Assembly (NCBI RefSeq): GCF_964355755.1
Contig: NC_092675.1
Location: 15,947,312-16,011,311, forward strand
Source: Antedon mediterranea
Taxonomy: Eukaryota; Echinodermata; Crinoidea; Comatulida; Antedonidae
Reading direction: 5' to 3'
Length of the DNA stretch: 64,000 bases
Position 1 is the stretch's first letter. Each line of letters begins with the position of its first letter. Under the pieces are notes generated by a model. The model saw nothing but the letters and a program-made list of their open reading frames with translations. It made no database searches and was not told where the DNA came from. This document shows, one piece after another, positions 21,700 to 34,619 of this stretch. A program made the position numbers and the translations under genes.

Positions 21700-23129
21700 A
21701 TTCGCTGTCAGATAATCATTGAATTATTATCAAAACAGTCCATCCATACAGTAAAGTTTTTGGTTGTAATACTGTAGGATGCAATTTATTGACACTTGAA
21801 GCATCTAGGCTTGATGAAGTGACCCCCAGACTTGACTTTAGCAATAAAATAAACAGTGACAGAAATTAAGTCTGTTTAGTATAATAAAGTAATATTATTT
21901 AGACATAATATTTATATAAATTAATTATTTAATAAGCACATCATCTTTTACAGATTCAGTATTTTTTATTTTTCAATTTCAATTGCACAATTATGACATA
22001 TCAAAGTATAAATTCTTGTTGTACTTTACTTCAAATACAAAAGTTATTCACTTTCTGTAACAAAAAAAAAATATTTATTCATGTATTAAAACAGAAAGAA
22101 ACTTTAATTACAACTCAAAAACCATTGTCTGACAGACAATTTAAGTATTTTTTATTTAAAATACATTTTTCAGGTAAATAATCGTATAGTCAATTTGAAT
22201 AACTATTATGTGACAATAACATTACACATTTAAAAACAAATTTAAAATAAAAAATATTTTTCAGGGGGACAATATATCTTTAAAACTGTTACGTCAACAA
22301 AGCGAGCAGCGGTTTTTGTAAGAAATATTTCTTGTTTATTCTCCTTTTTCGAGAACCATCATACTCGAGAACCTTGTTAGATGAGTTGCAAAGTTACCTC
22401 ACTGTTCACTTTTAATATCATGCATTATTGGTACCAAACAATAAATGTGTTGATTTGTTAACACTATAGGCCTATTTTACAAACACAATTTTAAAAAGGT
22501 ATTAGTTTTATTTAGTAGGCCTATTTTTAAACTATGTTTATTTTAATTATCATGTTAAGTTTGTATTTAATTGTGCTTTTTATTTTGTTGTACTGTTAGT
22601 TACCCATGTTATGATATTGACAATGTGATTCACTTTCGTTGTTCTTTTTGGCGTTTTAAATTGTTATCTGTGACAAACCAAGTGTTTGGCGAAATAAATA
22701 AATTGAATTTAGTATAGTGATTAAGAAGTGTTCATAAATTAATTCAATCAAATTAATTGCATACAATCAAACCTATTTTTATTTTAAACGTATACCCTGA
22801 GTAGCCTGTTTTTTGAAAGCTTTGTTGTTGAATCGAAATGAATAGGTAATTGAATCCATGGTCAACAGTTTATCGGTACATTGTTAAATAATCGTTTTGA
22901 AACCACTTTATCATTGTACATTATTCATAACGAATAGTTTTATTTAATTTTCAAAAACATCAAAATCAGAACAAGTCTAAGGAGGCCTTGTGAAGCCTCG
23001 TGGTACGAAATTCAATCATTAACGCTGTCATGCCGTTCAATTAAATCTTTCTCCATTTACATAAATTAAAAAACGTAACATTATCATGGTCGAATCATTT
23101 AGTCCTATATGTCAACGTATAGAATATGT
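21700..23129. other. Intergenic; no gene seen
   Basis: AT-rich with the small MITE end noted separately. No frame carries a domain that I recognise. Confidence 0.5.
22255..22284. repeat. Terminal fragment of the TTAA-flanked MITE family
   Basis: ttttcagggggacaatatat followed by ctttaa matches the right end of the complete element at 35542-35893. No left end is seen upstream, so it is a fragment. Confidence 0.55.
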
Positions 23130-23320
23130 GTTTTTTTTTATTTCATAGGCCAATTATACGATGTATACAATATTTTATAATTATCGTGCTTATAAACTAC
23201 GTCTCATTTTAGGCTTGGGAAGTGGAGGTGAAAGAGTCATGAGTTACGACTCATGACGCAGGTTATAGGATTCAACCCTGGACCCGTTGGATTGGTTAAC
23301 CATCAAGCTACAGCTCCACT
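23130..23320 (-). mobile_element. tRNA-derived SINE, copy B
   Basis: On the minus strand it starts ggagctgtagcttgatggtt, continues to gtccagggttgaatcc (B-box-like), then gactcatgactctttcacct, and ends agacgtagtttataagcacg. It is the better-preserved copy of the family at 11930-12139. Confidence 0.65.
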
Positions 23321-23323
23321 ACG

Positions 23324-23443
23324 TTTAAAGCTCTAAAAAAGTGCAATATGCTTAAAGTTATATGACGTCATCGCGTCCATAAATGGGCACATCACATTTG
23401 TTGTTGTAACATGAAGTTTGATAGTGTAGACAGAGCTTTAACA
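23324..23443. repeat. Short MITE-like repeat, copy 2
   Basis: tttaaagctct on the left pairs with agagctttaa on the right. It also contains atgggcacatcaca and agtttgatagtgtagacag, which match the copy at 14782-14877. A full TGACGTCA palindrome lies at about 23363-23370. Confidence 0.6.
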
Positions 23444-25440
23444 AAAAAAAAGAATCTTGTTGAGATTTAGTTTGTAAATAGACACAGTTCAAAATATTCA
23501 TTAGGAAATATTGATAACTGTATTTAAAAACATCTATAATAATATTAATCGACCCTTTCTTTTTATGGCTGTTCCGCTAGTGTTTGACAAAACATGTCTC
23601 ATTTGATATTAATATTAGAATAGTAACCCATGATTCAGTGGCTTTGGAATGCATTCTCTTTTATCCCGTACATTTACCGGTCCTTCTATAACTCTGCGTT
23701 AAAGACTTTTAATTTCGCATGTATCATATAGAATCCTACTTTTCTATAGTATATTGATTGACATTCTAAATAAGTATAGGGTTACAGAATAATATTGAAA
23801 GCTTCACACTTTGAGCTATAAAGAAAATAAACTGCTTTTACTTGAACATGAAAGCTTAAGAATGATACATTGTAGTTATGAAAGTGTCTAAGTGTTTCAT
23901 TTCGTAAACTTGGTCATTGACTTGTATTCTTTGTGTTACGTTTTTAATGACCCAAATTTATACACAGAAGAAATACCGGGTCTTAGATTTGCTTGCACAG
24001 CTCTTCCCATCTGCTTTGTTAACGTTTGTAGCCCGGAATTACCTGAGCACACAACCCTAAAGGTAAAAAAAAACAAGGAGTATGGTAGAGTAACCATCCC
24101 TCACAGCTTAATCAGCCTTTGTTCTCTGACGAAATGCCTCCATTACAATTGATACTACAGAAAATAGAGTTTGTCTAAGAAAATTGATTCTGTTAATTTA
24201 GTACTAATGTAAACGTCCCATTGTTGATAAGAATTGCTGTGGGTGACAAGGTTTGAGGATTATTGCCCCGAAGAAATGTCAGATTTGGGTTTGTTCTAAA
24301 TGTACTACTTAATTCAAACATTGGTGTCAAGATTTTTGCTTTCTTTATTTTAATTTCATTTGTTTAAGATGCTTAAACTTTGATCCACAATACATTGTGA
24401 ATTCGGCTTATAGTAATAATTATTGTTTCACCTGACAAATTAAGAAATAAGCACATATACTATTTTAAGGTATTTATTTTAATCTAACATAATGTATTAC
24501 TTTTTAATTCTTCTTACTGGTTACTAATGCAAATACATTGGGTTCTTACCCATTGTCCGTAAATTTAAATAAACACAGGTGTTCAATAAGTTCAATGACC
24601 AACGCAAAAAAAACCACATTTAAAAACACTTAGCAATTTTATACGCAAAGTTATACCACGATTAAATGTTTTATATTATATAAAGCTTTGAAATTCGAAT
24701 TCACTGCAATTGGAATACAACCTTTAGGGGAAGAGTTTCTATAGTGATTCCATATAATTTGATATTATCATAATTATACTTATACACTAAATTCAGATTT
24801 AAATAGTAAGGGTGTATTGGCTATCAATAATGTTTTGAAAAGGCATGCAACGTTTTATATTCATACTGAAATATGGAAATATTCACGAATGACATCGTCT
24901 GAGCCGTGGCATGAATACATAAAAAATAGTTTGTAATATTTTAATACATAAATGACGTAAATTTCGTTAAAAAAAGTTGATAGGCATACGTGATAAAACG
25001 TATGACTATAATAGCATAATACGTGACCAATAAATGCATGTTGTAATATTAGTAAACCAAATATGTAATAAAAAACAGAATGAATCCTAATTGTTAGTGT
25101 GAAAACGAATATTATCAATAAAATTTATAGGTTGGAATAATGATGTAAAATGAGCAATTTTAAAACTATTATTATCTTAGACAATTAACAGCTGATTAAA
25201 TATAAGTGAGACGAACCCACAAAATACAAAACAAACCAATACATTTGATTGTTTGTTGTTTCTTTCTTGTTGATTTAAGCCAATACTTTTACTTATTTAC
25301 CGATATTTATTTAAAACATAGTACATCATACAATAACTGTTCGTTTATATGAAAACGAAAAAAAAAAAGATATAAAAAATAGAAACAAATACTAAACATT
25401 TTTAATTTTGTTGAACACAGGCCTAAACAAAATAACATTG
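23444..25440. other. Intergenic; no gene seen
   Basis: A frame at 23892-24152 is open for 86 codons but carries no motif and lacks clear splice or start context. The rest is AT-rich. Confidence 0.45.
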
Positions 25441-25454
25441 TATGCACTGTAGGT

Positions 25455-25605
25455 TTTTAGTCGCGTACAAACGCGACTCTACAGCTCACTATTTCGGTCG
25501 GTCGGTCGGTTGGTTGGTTGGTTGGTCGGTCGGTAATCACTAACTCAAATTTGCGCACGCAACTGCAGCCATGTATAATGGCCTTGTTAATAGTAAACAT
25601 CATAT
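25455..25605 (+). repeat. Hairpin plus (GGTC/GGTT)n dispersed repeat, copy 1
   Basis: A perfect 7-bp stem gtcgcgt-acaa-acgcgac (25460-25477) is followed by ctctacagctcactat, a 40-bp ggtc/ggtt tract (25495-25534), and a trailing part with ggccttgtt. An inverted second copy is at 30850-30975. Confidence 0.7.
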
Positions 25606-28600
25606 AAGATTTATAGTGAAAAGTAACGCGTAACTGACATTGTCCATGAATCCGTACAGATTTGTTAAAGAAGTTATATTTGACTAACAGATTCAGTAAT
25701 CCTAAATGGGTTTGTAACTTAACTTAACAGTTAACAAAATCAATTTAAAAACAACTTTTCTTTTAACGTAAACATTTACTTAGGCCTAAATCAGATATTT
25801 TTAGCATTGTAGTTTTCAAATCTAATATACTTCTTTTCAGAACTCAATCAAATAATCTGAATTTTGATTGATAATCCAATTACCTGTAACGTTATGGTAT
25901 TTATGTTCTGAATTTAAATTGCCGGTAATTTAAAATTTTCATAAGATTTTCAGATTGCAAAAATGACAGTTGATTGTAAACATGAAATAATTACGTTGAC
26001 ACCCCATTACCTCTCCAAACAAAAGACAAAACACTACATGTTCCACCTGTATTAGCACCTGCTTGTACTGAATTCAAACATGTAGAATTTTAATGCGAAT
26101 AACTCTTAGAAAAAGTTCAGACGAACTCGTCTAACGCAGTTGGAAGCTGTTTGATTGGCGGGTGTCTATTCTACAACAAAATATAGTTAAAAATCAGAAT
26201 AGATTTTAGTTTACTTTGATTTAGGCCTACTAGCTGCTTAAAACATGATCTCGATCATTAACATGCTTCAATATCCCTCCGCCTGTCACGCTGAGGCCTA
26301 ACAGCTAGGCCCATGCAGTGGTTCTATAAACATCATGTTTTAACTATGAATCCTGGCAGATCAGCGGAATCCCCATTGCGATTTATGGACCTAGGCTAAT
26401 GGGCACTCATTTGTTATGTACACTAAAACACGTAAACTGTTAGTATAACCTGGACTCGTACTGTTTCTTAAGTTTGATAAGAGAAACTGGAGATACATAT
26501 TTGTGGAGATAATTTCTTGTCTTGTCACATGTACTATATTTCATATCACTCAAAAGAGTTTAAGATTAAGAAACTCATCCTACTTAAGTCACGTTTCAAA
26601 ACTCTAGTGCTGTATTTATTTCTAAAAATTCAACAGTTTTAACAGTGAGACTAAAGCTTCAGTTACATAAGAAAATATGAAAATACAGTATGAGTAAATA
26701 CGCCATAAGCGCCCTATACAGATACCGTGATTATAATTATAATTAAACTATCAGTTACGGAAACGATGAGAGAACAACATTTCTGCCGCAAGGCAAGACC
26801 TATCAATATTTCCCCAATAATATAATCACCTTTTAAAACTCATCAATGCGCATATGCAACTATGAGTACAAATTAAATGATTTACCAAAAACTGGTAAAT
26901 AAAACAGTATAAATTCTAAGAAAATTATTTATTATTAAATTATAATTTATTTACAAATTTACCGAACGAAATATTTGTTTTTAATACCAATGGCAATCTT
27001 CCAAAGGTTAAAAAAATGTTTGATTAACCATGTATAGAAGGGACACTCTGAAAATCTTCTAAGAGTTTAAAAAGGATAAAATGTTAATGAAAACCACTTA
27101 CTACCAATGTATGAAACACAGCACAAGAGAGATTTAAGAATAATACAACCTCAATTAACCATAACTAACTCTAAACTTTCTAAGTAAAACTTCGCGACTT
27201 TGGGAAAATATATCCCAAAAGGTGCATGACCAACCGCTGCAAAATGTTACAGGAAGCTTGTTTTTGTAAACCACACACATGAGTACTTGACTTTTGAATT
27301 TGCTAAGTGGATTTGTTTGTGTCCATATAGGAAATAAACCTTTCTCCGTGTTATTTCTAAAGGATTTTCTCCTACGGCCAACCTTTCTTATCTTCTAATG
27401 TTATATTCTCAGCATGAAGATAATGACATTTCATGTTTTAAACATTACCTGATAAAAGGTGTACTAACAACATCAAGAAATACACACTAAATTAATTTTA
27501 TAATAATCGATATTCACTTGCAGACGACCTAAAACAAACATATCTAAAATGGCAAGGTTATACAAATATCATTTGAACATGCACCCTTTTCAATTATGTC
27601 TATTACAATTATACTCGGCAGTCGATTATGGTTAAAGATTATCAATTTGATCGACTATGATGGGCCATATTTATAATAATATATAGTTTAATATCACGAT
27701 GATCAAAGAGCAATAAAAGAATCTTTATTAGCTCTGTTGTTTTTTTATTTTGCAGCGATTTTGTAATATATATTTTGAAAAGAAAATAATCATATTGAAT
27801 TGAAGAAAAAATAATTTAAAGTAAAAAAAATAGTCAGCTGTACATCAACTTTTATCCAATCAGGAATCAATAAGAGTATACAGAGCCAATCGCATCCCAA
27901 GAATTCCAAGTACGTCATAACTATTTTAAGAACTGTACAACGTCCTCTTGCGTCAAATTGTTTCAAATTTGATAAACTGTATTTATCAAATTGTCACTAT
28001 ACTTTCGTCCGTACGCTTTCAGCGGTGGCATAAGTTACAGTAAATGAAACATATGACAAATATGAAATAAACATTGCAGAATTATTCCAAATTGATTGGT
28101 TCTTTGCTGCCTTTATTCAACAAATTCAAAACAATTGGGAAATTTCATTTGATGTCATTTCTTTATGTTTTCATATAACAATATAAAAAGAAAATATTAA
28201 AGTCAAGAGAGAACAAAGTAACCCAAAAAGGAAACTGTTGGAAGGCCGTCTGTACACAGTTTTAACAACAAACAATAATACAAAATTATCTAACTGTACA
28301 GTGGCAGTCTAGTAGTGTGTTATTGAAATACGATTCTGGTTAAGTGTACTTATAGTGTACTTTTTATAAGAGGTTCATTAATGATTTTCTCGTAACTTTA
28401 GAGGTCGTGCGTTATTTTATTCGTGATTTTGACAATTCATGTCAACAGTTGTCTAGACAAGAAATGCAATTTCCGTTGTGTCACAAAATATGCATATTTA
28501 TTAATTGATACTGATGTACGCGCACTGCTACACAATAGAATTAAAATTACTATTTGATTTAAATCTGACGACTCAATCTTCAAAAGTCAGCACCCGTCCA

Positions 28601-30849
28601 ATAGATGGACAAGGAAGCAAATTACCCTCCCCGGCAGAAGAAATGATTGAAACCTTACAAAAGCAATTTGTCTCTTTAACCTCTGTCTAATTCATTGTCA
28701 ACGCCGTTAACAACAGCTTGAGGCAGGATGGAGTTACCATCCGATTCCTGCTTAACATGAAAGAGTAATGTTTTCCCTCTCACTTTTTTGACACGTTCAA
28801 GTAAAACAAACGAAGCTAACATTCCAAAAGGAACGGTACCCGGTAACTAAGACCTTGGACACGGCAGGTCGCCATTGACCTAGGGTTTCCTTCTTCCCAC
28901 TCATGCTGGCCTACGATGCTCAGATATGGCATCAGTTAAAAGTTAAGTATACAACTCATGCTGAGGATCATAAAAATTCGATTTCTTGATATAATTTTCC
29001 ATCAATAATAATATTCTTTAATGTTACTTCGACAGTTCTGTAAAATTTCACAGCAGTGCGCCCGCAGTGTGTGATCGGTGAATGTGAAACTACACGATAG
29101 CAATTTCGAACCTGATCAAAATTGACAGTTGAGACAACACAAGAAAATAAACATGAATGATGGCAAAATATATCGATCTATAGGCCCGGAGCACGTGAAC
29201 TTTATGAAATCTACCCGGGGAACAGAGGCGTAATTCACCTGAACAAATTGGGTCATTACTACACAGTGGTCAGTTGCAGTGTTTAGCAATGAGCCTACCT
29301 GTGGTGCTCAGCTATCATACTTACAAACTTACCAATTATAAAATTAGGTAACGTGTCAGATCAGCAAAGAATATTGGTTAACTATTAATATCCAGCTATA
29401 CGAGTTGTTGTCTTGGAGGTTGTGATTACTTTTCAACTGCATGTCCCCCGCTAATCAAATATCGTCTAATCTTTATAAATGTAAATAAATACAATAAATG
29501 AATACAATTTTGTAGTTTTTATTTGTCAGATCATTATGTTTTCATGCGAAAATATATACATATGAATTATTAAAGTCCAGATTTAATCCGAAGGATCTGG
29601 TGGCATTAGTCCACATTGCAATATTGTATTGTAATAATTGTGATTATAGTTTAAACACAATTCTTGTCATCCAAAAACGAAACTGATCAAATCAAACGAT
29701 TGGCCTATCTTTAAATAGTCTGAGAAAACAATTTTTTATTTTTTTTATATTTTTATTATACTGTGTCTCATGTAAGCCTATTGGAATATGAAAACAAGAA
29801 AAATTCGAAAGCACCGAGTGATTTTGATACTGAAGTAATGTGTAAATCTTCTTCTTTTTATGCAAAAAAACACTACCACAAAATGTTGAAAACCTTCGTT
29901 AAACGATACACGGGTTAAAATAGGGTCTCAAAGAAAATGGTTTAGATATTCTATTAAAGAAAACTATTTTTTTTATAGATAGATAAATAGATATATAGAT
30001 AGCATTCTTCTTCTGAACATGTTATTATAAATAATGTATTAGGCCTATTAATATTTAAGCAAAAGCTTGTAGGTATATCAAAGTAAAGCAGACTTTCTAT
30101 GCATTTTCTTACTGACATATAAGTATACGCTAGCAAAAGTTAGTCCAACTTAAGCAAAACTCCGATTTTTGAAAGGCAAGAAGTCCAAAGTTTGCCAGTG
30201 TACACCAGTTGACAAACGTCGGCAAACTGTTTACAAAAATGTACCTTCTTGACATAGGTTTGGTGAGTTATGTAGTCAACGAATTACCTAAAAGTGTAGC
30301 AAAAGATTGATAACATGACAGACCAATTCCCTACAATTGTTGACGTTTTGTAAAAGTAATGCATATATATTACTTTAGTAACATTAAACCAGGTCATTCA
30401 TTGTCTTAAATGTACGTTAATGATAAATTATGATAAAAAGAGAGAAACAATGCACTACCTAAGTAGCTCAATGTGAATGTCCTCTCGTGGACAGTCTTTA
30501 GGCCTGATAAACAGCAATAACGTACAAACATCGTACGCTAATTATAGACATAGCCTGACGTTGTTGCATTAATTGTCTTTCTGTGTTTGCCAGAATACGT
30601 TAATGCAAATTAGGTGAAACCCGGGATTTTGAAGAGTTACGATTCTTCCATTTGTTTTGGCCTTTATGATCGATTGAAACTGGGTGAATTGCAGAAGAAA
30701 AACGCTCAAACCGCGCGGAATGCATGTAGGTATTTATAGCGGGCCGGTTAAATTTTTTAATTCGACTTGTTTTTTTATATTTGTAACCGTTTAAAGACGA
30801 AAAAAGTAATTTCACTACGATCATATAGTATTTCTTTTTACATTAAATG
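25606..30849. other. Intergenic; no gene seen
   Basis: About 5.2 kb of AT-rich DNA between two inverted copies of the hairpin/GGTC repeat. A GATA-like microsatellite lies at 29970-30003. No domain-bearing frame was found. Confidence 0.5.
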
Positions 30850-30975
30850 TAGTTTGTGACCTTAAATTAGATCTAAACAAGGCCATGTGTACCGACCAAC
30901 CGACCGACCAAACGACCGACCATCCGACCAATCGACCGACATAGTGAGCTGAGAGTCGCGTTGTACGCGACTAAA
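30850..30975 (-). repeat. Hairpin plus (GGTC)n dispersed repeat, copy 2 (inverted)
   Basis: aaggccatg, then a gacc-rich tract (30891-30940), atagtgagctgaga, and the stem gtcgcgt-tgt-acgcgac (30955-30971). Read on the minus strand, the order is the same as in copy 1. Confidence 0.7.
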
Positions 30976-33002
30976 TACGTAGGGAACGGGACTTTAATGC
31001 TCTGTACAGTTTACTATTGACAAAATTGAAAAAGTACAAATTGAAATCTTTTAATAATATTGTTACTTTACTAGCGCCCCCTGTTGTTGTAAAACTTTCA
31101 GCAAAAACACTAAACCAAGAGTAAACAGTTTTAAACAACCAAATTGATATTCTCATGAATCAAACTCCAAGATATATTTAAAAAATATATCTGATTTGTA
31201 AATTGTCAATCATAGGATAAAAACACAATTTAGTACCGAGACGGCAAACTTATTTCCATTGTGGTCCTAAAAAATTAATAAAAACAAATGTTATAGTTTA
31301 CAAGGACCAGCATAAAGTACTCCAAGGGACCAGTAATATTTCAGTTAATTATCATCTATTTTATTGAAAAACTGTGTGTATTGATATACGCATTTTTGGT
31401 GACTTCTTGAATAATCAGAGTGGATGATGTGTATATAATAGTACAAGCAATTGTAACAGAGACGCGCATGCGATGTCGACTGTACGGACGCTTGATTTAC
31501 AAGCGCCAGATGATGATGCATGTAAAGTACAGTATTATGTTTTTTAGTTTGACATAATTATAAGTATTTGATAATGTTAATGAAGGTAAAAGGTTACTGT
31601 ACTGGGCAAAAAAAAAAAAAAGAATTGAGCATGCGCTAAACGATATCATCTAATTTGGTGAACTATATTAGTCACATACTTTGAGCTTGAACGCCTTAAG
31701 ACATACAGAATGTCGTGCTTCAAGGGTGGTACAATGATACATAGAAAAGGTGGAATAAAAACTAAACAGCGCCACTTTCGATAATAATTTTGATTCAGGC
31801 ATCAATTATGAAATAATAATTGATGCCATTTTGCTTGGCAACGCCGGTGGTCTACAAGAATTCCATGCACCAAGTGTCAACCCCATCAAAATTAACCACA
31901 ATATTGTTACATTTTGACAACTCTTGTAGGAGAGAAATCACAGGCGGGGGTCGAGTCAGTCCGCAGGATAGTCTGTAATTCCACCTGCCCGAGACGCCTT
32001 CCTGTAGCCCTTATTAAAACAGAAACATATTTTGACTTAATACAGCCAACACACAATTGAACGCCAATTAGCTTAGCGTTTAATTGAAAAGGGCTATGAC
32101 TCTTAAAACCAAAGGGATACATGCCTACTGATTTCAAAGGTCAGAATACAGCTTCAACTAAGAAAAAACATCTGCAAATAATACTATTGATCACAAGTAA
32201 AAACAATTGGACTGGAAAATCTGTAAAAAGTTAGCATAAGTATTTTTTCGATTCTAATATGGTGTATAGAACTGTGGGGATTGCGGCCACAATCTCTGCC
32301 TATGTTTTTAGTGTTAATAGTTTACATCTTAATAAAGAAAGTAAACCGTTATGCAACCTTATTATATTCAGAAATAAATAGGTAGCATGTGCCCAATGTG
32401 GAGATTTACGAACTTTCCCATATAGTTATCTTGCACTAAACGTCAACAGTCCTTTGGTGTATGCAATTATAGAAATAATTAGTAACAAAGTACTTGAAAA
32501 AAGTGTTGACAAATCATGTTGAGTAGACAAAAAGAGAAGATCATAAAGAGGTCTGACGACAGAAAGTAAGAGGGGAAGATACAATAATAGGAAATTTGAC
32601 AGAAAAAAAAACACGGCATTTAGTAGGCATGTAGGTTAGATAGACTTTTGACATTTGTCAAGATGTTTAACAAATGTTGCAATCTTTTTGGTCTGTAGAT
32701 TATTAAGAACATGGGCAAGCAGGAGCTAAGCAGGACTCCGAATCTGGAAAGGGCAAATGTCACTATGATGGCAAAAAGTTAAAGTTGCAACAGTAGATCA
32801 TGTAACGTAATATGCGCAGTATCAGTGTTTGATAATGAGAAGATGAATTAAATCATAGAACGTTTTGTTGTGCGTTCGGTTTTGACGGATAGGCATAGAA
32901 ATTTAATCTCAGCGATTAATATTATGAAATTGCAAACTTCCGTTGCGTAGTTGGATGTAAATGCTTGACGACGTGGGAGGCAAAATTTGTTTCTGTTGCA
33001 CT
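30976..33002. other. Intergenic; no gene seen
   Basis: It contains an A-run (about 31608-31621) and a small inverted repeat around 31795-31830 (ggcatcaatta ... taattgatgcc). A 76-codon minus-strand frame at 31907-32137 shows no motif. Confidence 0.45.
31072..31087 (-). promoter_or_regulatory. Candidate CTCF-type binding site
   Basis: The minus strand reads ACAACAGGGGGCGCTA, which fits the core NCANNAGRNGGCRSY at every position. It stands in otherwise AT-rich intergenic DNA. Binding is inference only. Confidence 0.4.
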
Positions 33003-33003
33003 T

Positions 33004-33612
33004 TGTATCTAGGGTCAGGTTTAACATAACCGATACAGTAGCATTCGACGTATCATTTTGTACCTCCATTGGTGGAACATAATTACATTTCGATTGAGAA
33101 TAAGTGGGGTAACATCTTCTTATAGAACAACTCGTTAGGACCCCGTAGTTAGGAAATTATTACTGGACGTCGATTAATTAAGGCGCATTCAATAACTAAA
33201 TTGTTATTATCCAAAATAATGCTGTCACGCATCAATCAAAATCCTATATTATTATTAACTTTTATAATTTACTTGTTACATGAATACTCCAGAATCTACA
33301 ACATGAATCTATAGTAATACTGTGGACCTGTTGGAATAAAAAAAAGTGGAAAACCGTTTTGCAACGAGTTCTCTTCACTAACGAATTATAATTTGTTTGC
33401 TCGATAAAGAACTATTATATGATACAAGTATTACAACTGCAATTAATTACAATGATTAAAAACGTTAATTGTATTAAGCACGTGCGCACAAAATTAAGTT
33501 GATCATTTTTACCATTACTGGGCGATAGATATATCTATCCGATTATCAATGCTGTATCTAGGGTCAGGTTTAACATAACCGATACTGACGTAGCATTCGA
33601 CGTATCATTTTG
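33004..33612. repeat. Pair of near-identical 57-60 bp direct repeats, 549 bp apart
   Basis: 33004-33061 and 33553-33612 share tgtatctagggtcaggttta, acataaccgatac, and gtagcattcgacgtatcatt, with only a small 3-4 base indel/substitution block between. The intervening DNA is not duplicated. Confidence 0.85.
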
Positions 33613-34194
33613 TTTTTGTGATAAGTGAGTAATGCAATTTCCAGTTTATTTGACAATAAAAGTTATCTGTATCCATGTATCTGTTAATGTATCTTCACAT
33701 ATCTCATGTGGTGTCTGTATCATATAATGGTAGGTGAAAGGTATGTTAATGGTCTATAATTCTATGAAATTTCGTTTCATACTGGAAAAACCTAAATACA
33801 GTACAAATATCGGGTATGTAGGTCTATATCAAGAACAAATATTATGCATTTTTCACTGATTCAGATAACTTGATTTTCATTCTTCCGGCACTATTGCAAT
33901 GTTTCTAGATAAATACAACTTCGAAGATTTTGACAGAAAACATATTCAACGACCTAAAAGTAACTGTTACTACTCCATAGTAGGCCTATTGCGTTCACAC
34001 ATACGTATTGCAGATGTTGCGTGTGTAAGGTAAATAGTTTTGTAACTGTTAACATTCATCTAATTATTTGTAGAAATATCATACAAGTTTATTTATATTT
34101 TAGGTATTAGTAGCACATAATGTTATTCTCATTTATTATCAATATTCTATTATCAACTTAAAAGTCAAAGGCTACCATGAAACCTCTTTAGTAC

Positions 34195-34611
34195 TCATGG
34201 GTGGGCTTCTCTTCAAGATGGGCTTCTTTTCGAGATTACTTTTGCAAACTTTTTTTTCTAAATAATTTCTATAAATGTTATGAATTGCTGTATACTTCAA
34301 CATAGAGATATTATAGTAAAGTAATTATATCACTACGACTACAATAATAAGATTTTGAGACATTACCTGACATTTTGATATATTTGTGATCAAAATACCA
34401 TTTTAAACTGTAAAATAAATGTAGGATATAAACTCGATCATACATTATAATTATCTGAATAACAAGTTATCTGGCAATAAATCAGATTTATTTCTTTAAT
34501 ATTCAAATAGTCTATCTCTCGAAAAGAAGTCTACTTTCATACTATTTTGAAAATACCAAAGGGTGGGGCTTCTTTTCGAAACGGGCTTCTTTTCGAAAAG
34601 AAGCCCACGCA
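34195..34611. repeat. MITE-like element with gtgggcttcttttcgaa ends
   Basis: The left end tgggtgggcttctcttcaag and the right end, ending cgaaaagaagcccac, are inverted. Each side repeats the gggcttcttttcga unit twice, and the right side makes a tight palindrome (gggcttcttttcgaaaagaa, gccc). No coding frame. Confidence 0.55.
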
Positions 34612-34619
34612 TAAACTAT

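Noticed and set aside
23892-24152. 86-codon plus-strand frame
   Set aside because: No recognisable motif and no start or splice context.
31907-32137. 76-codon minus-strand frame in a slightly GC-richer patch
   Set aside because: No motif or homologue that I recognise; likely chance.
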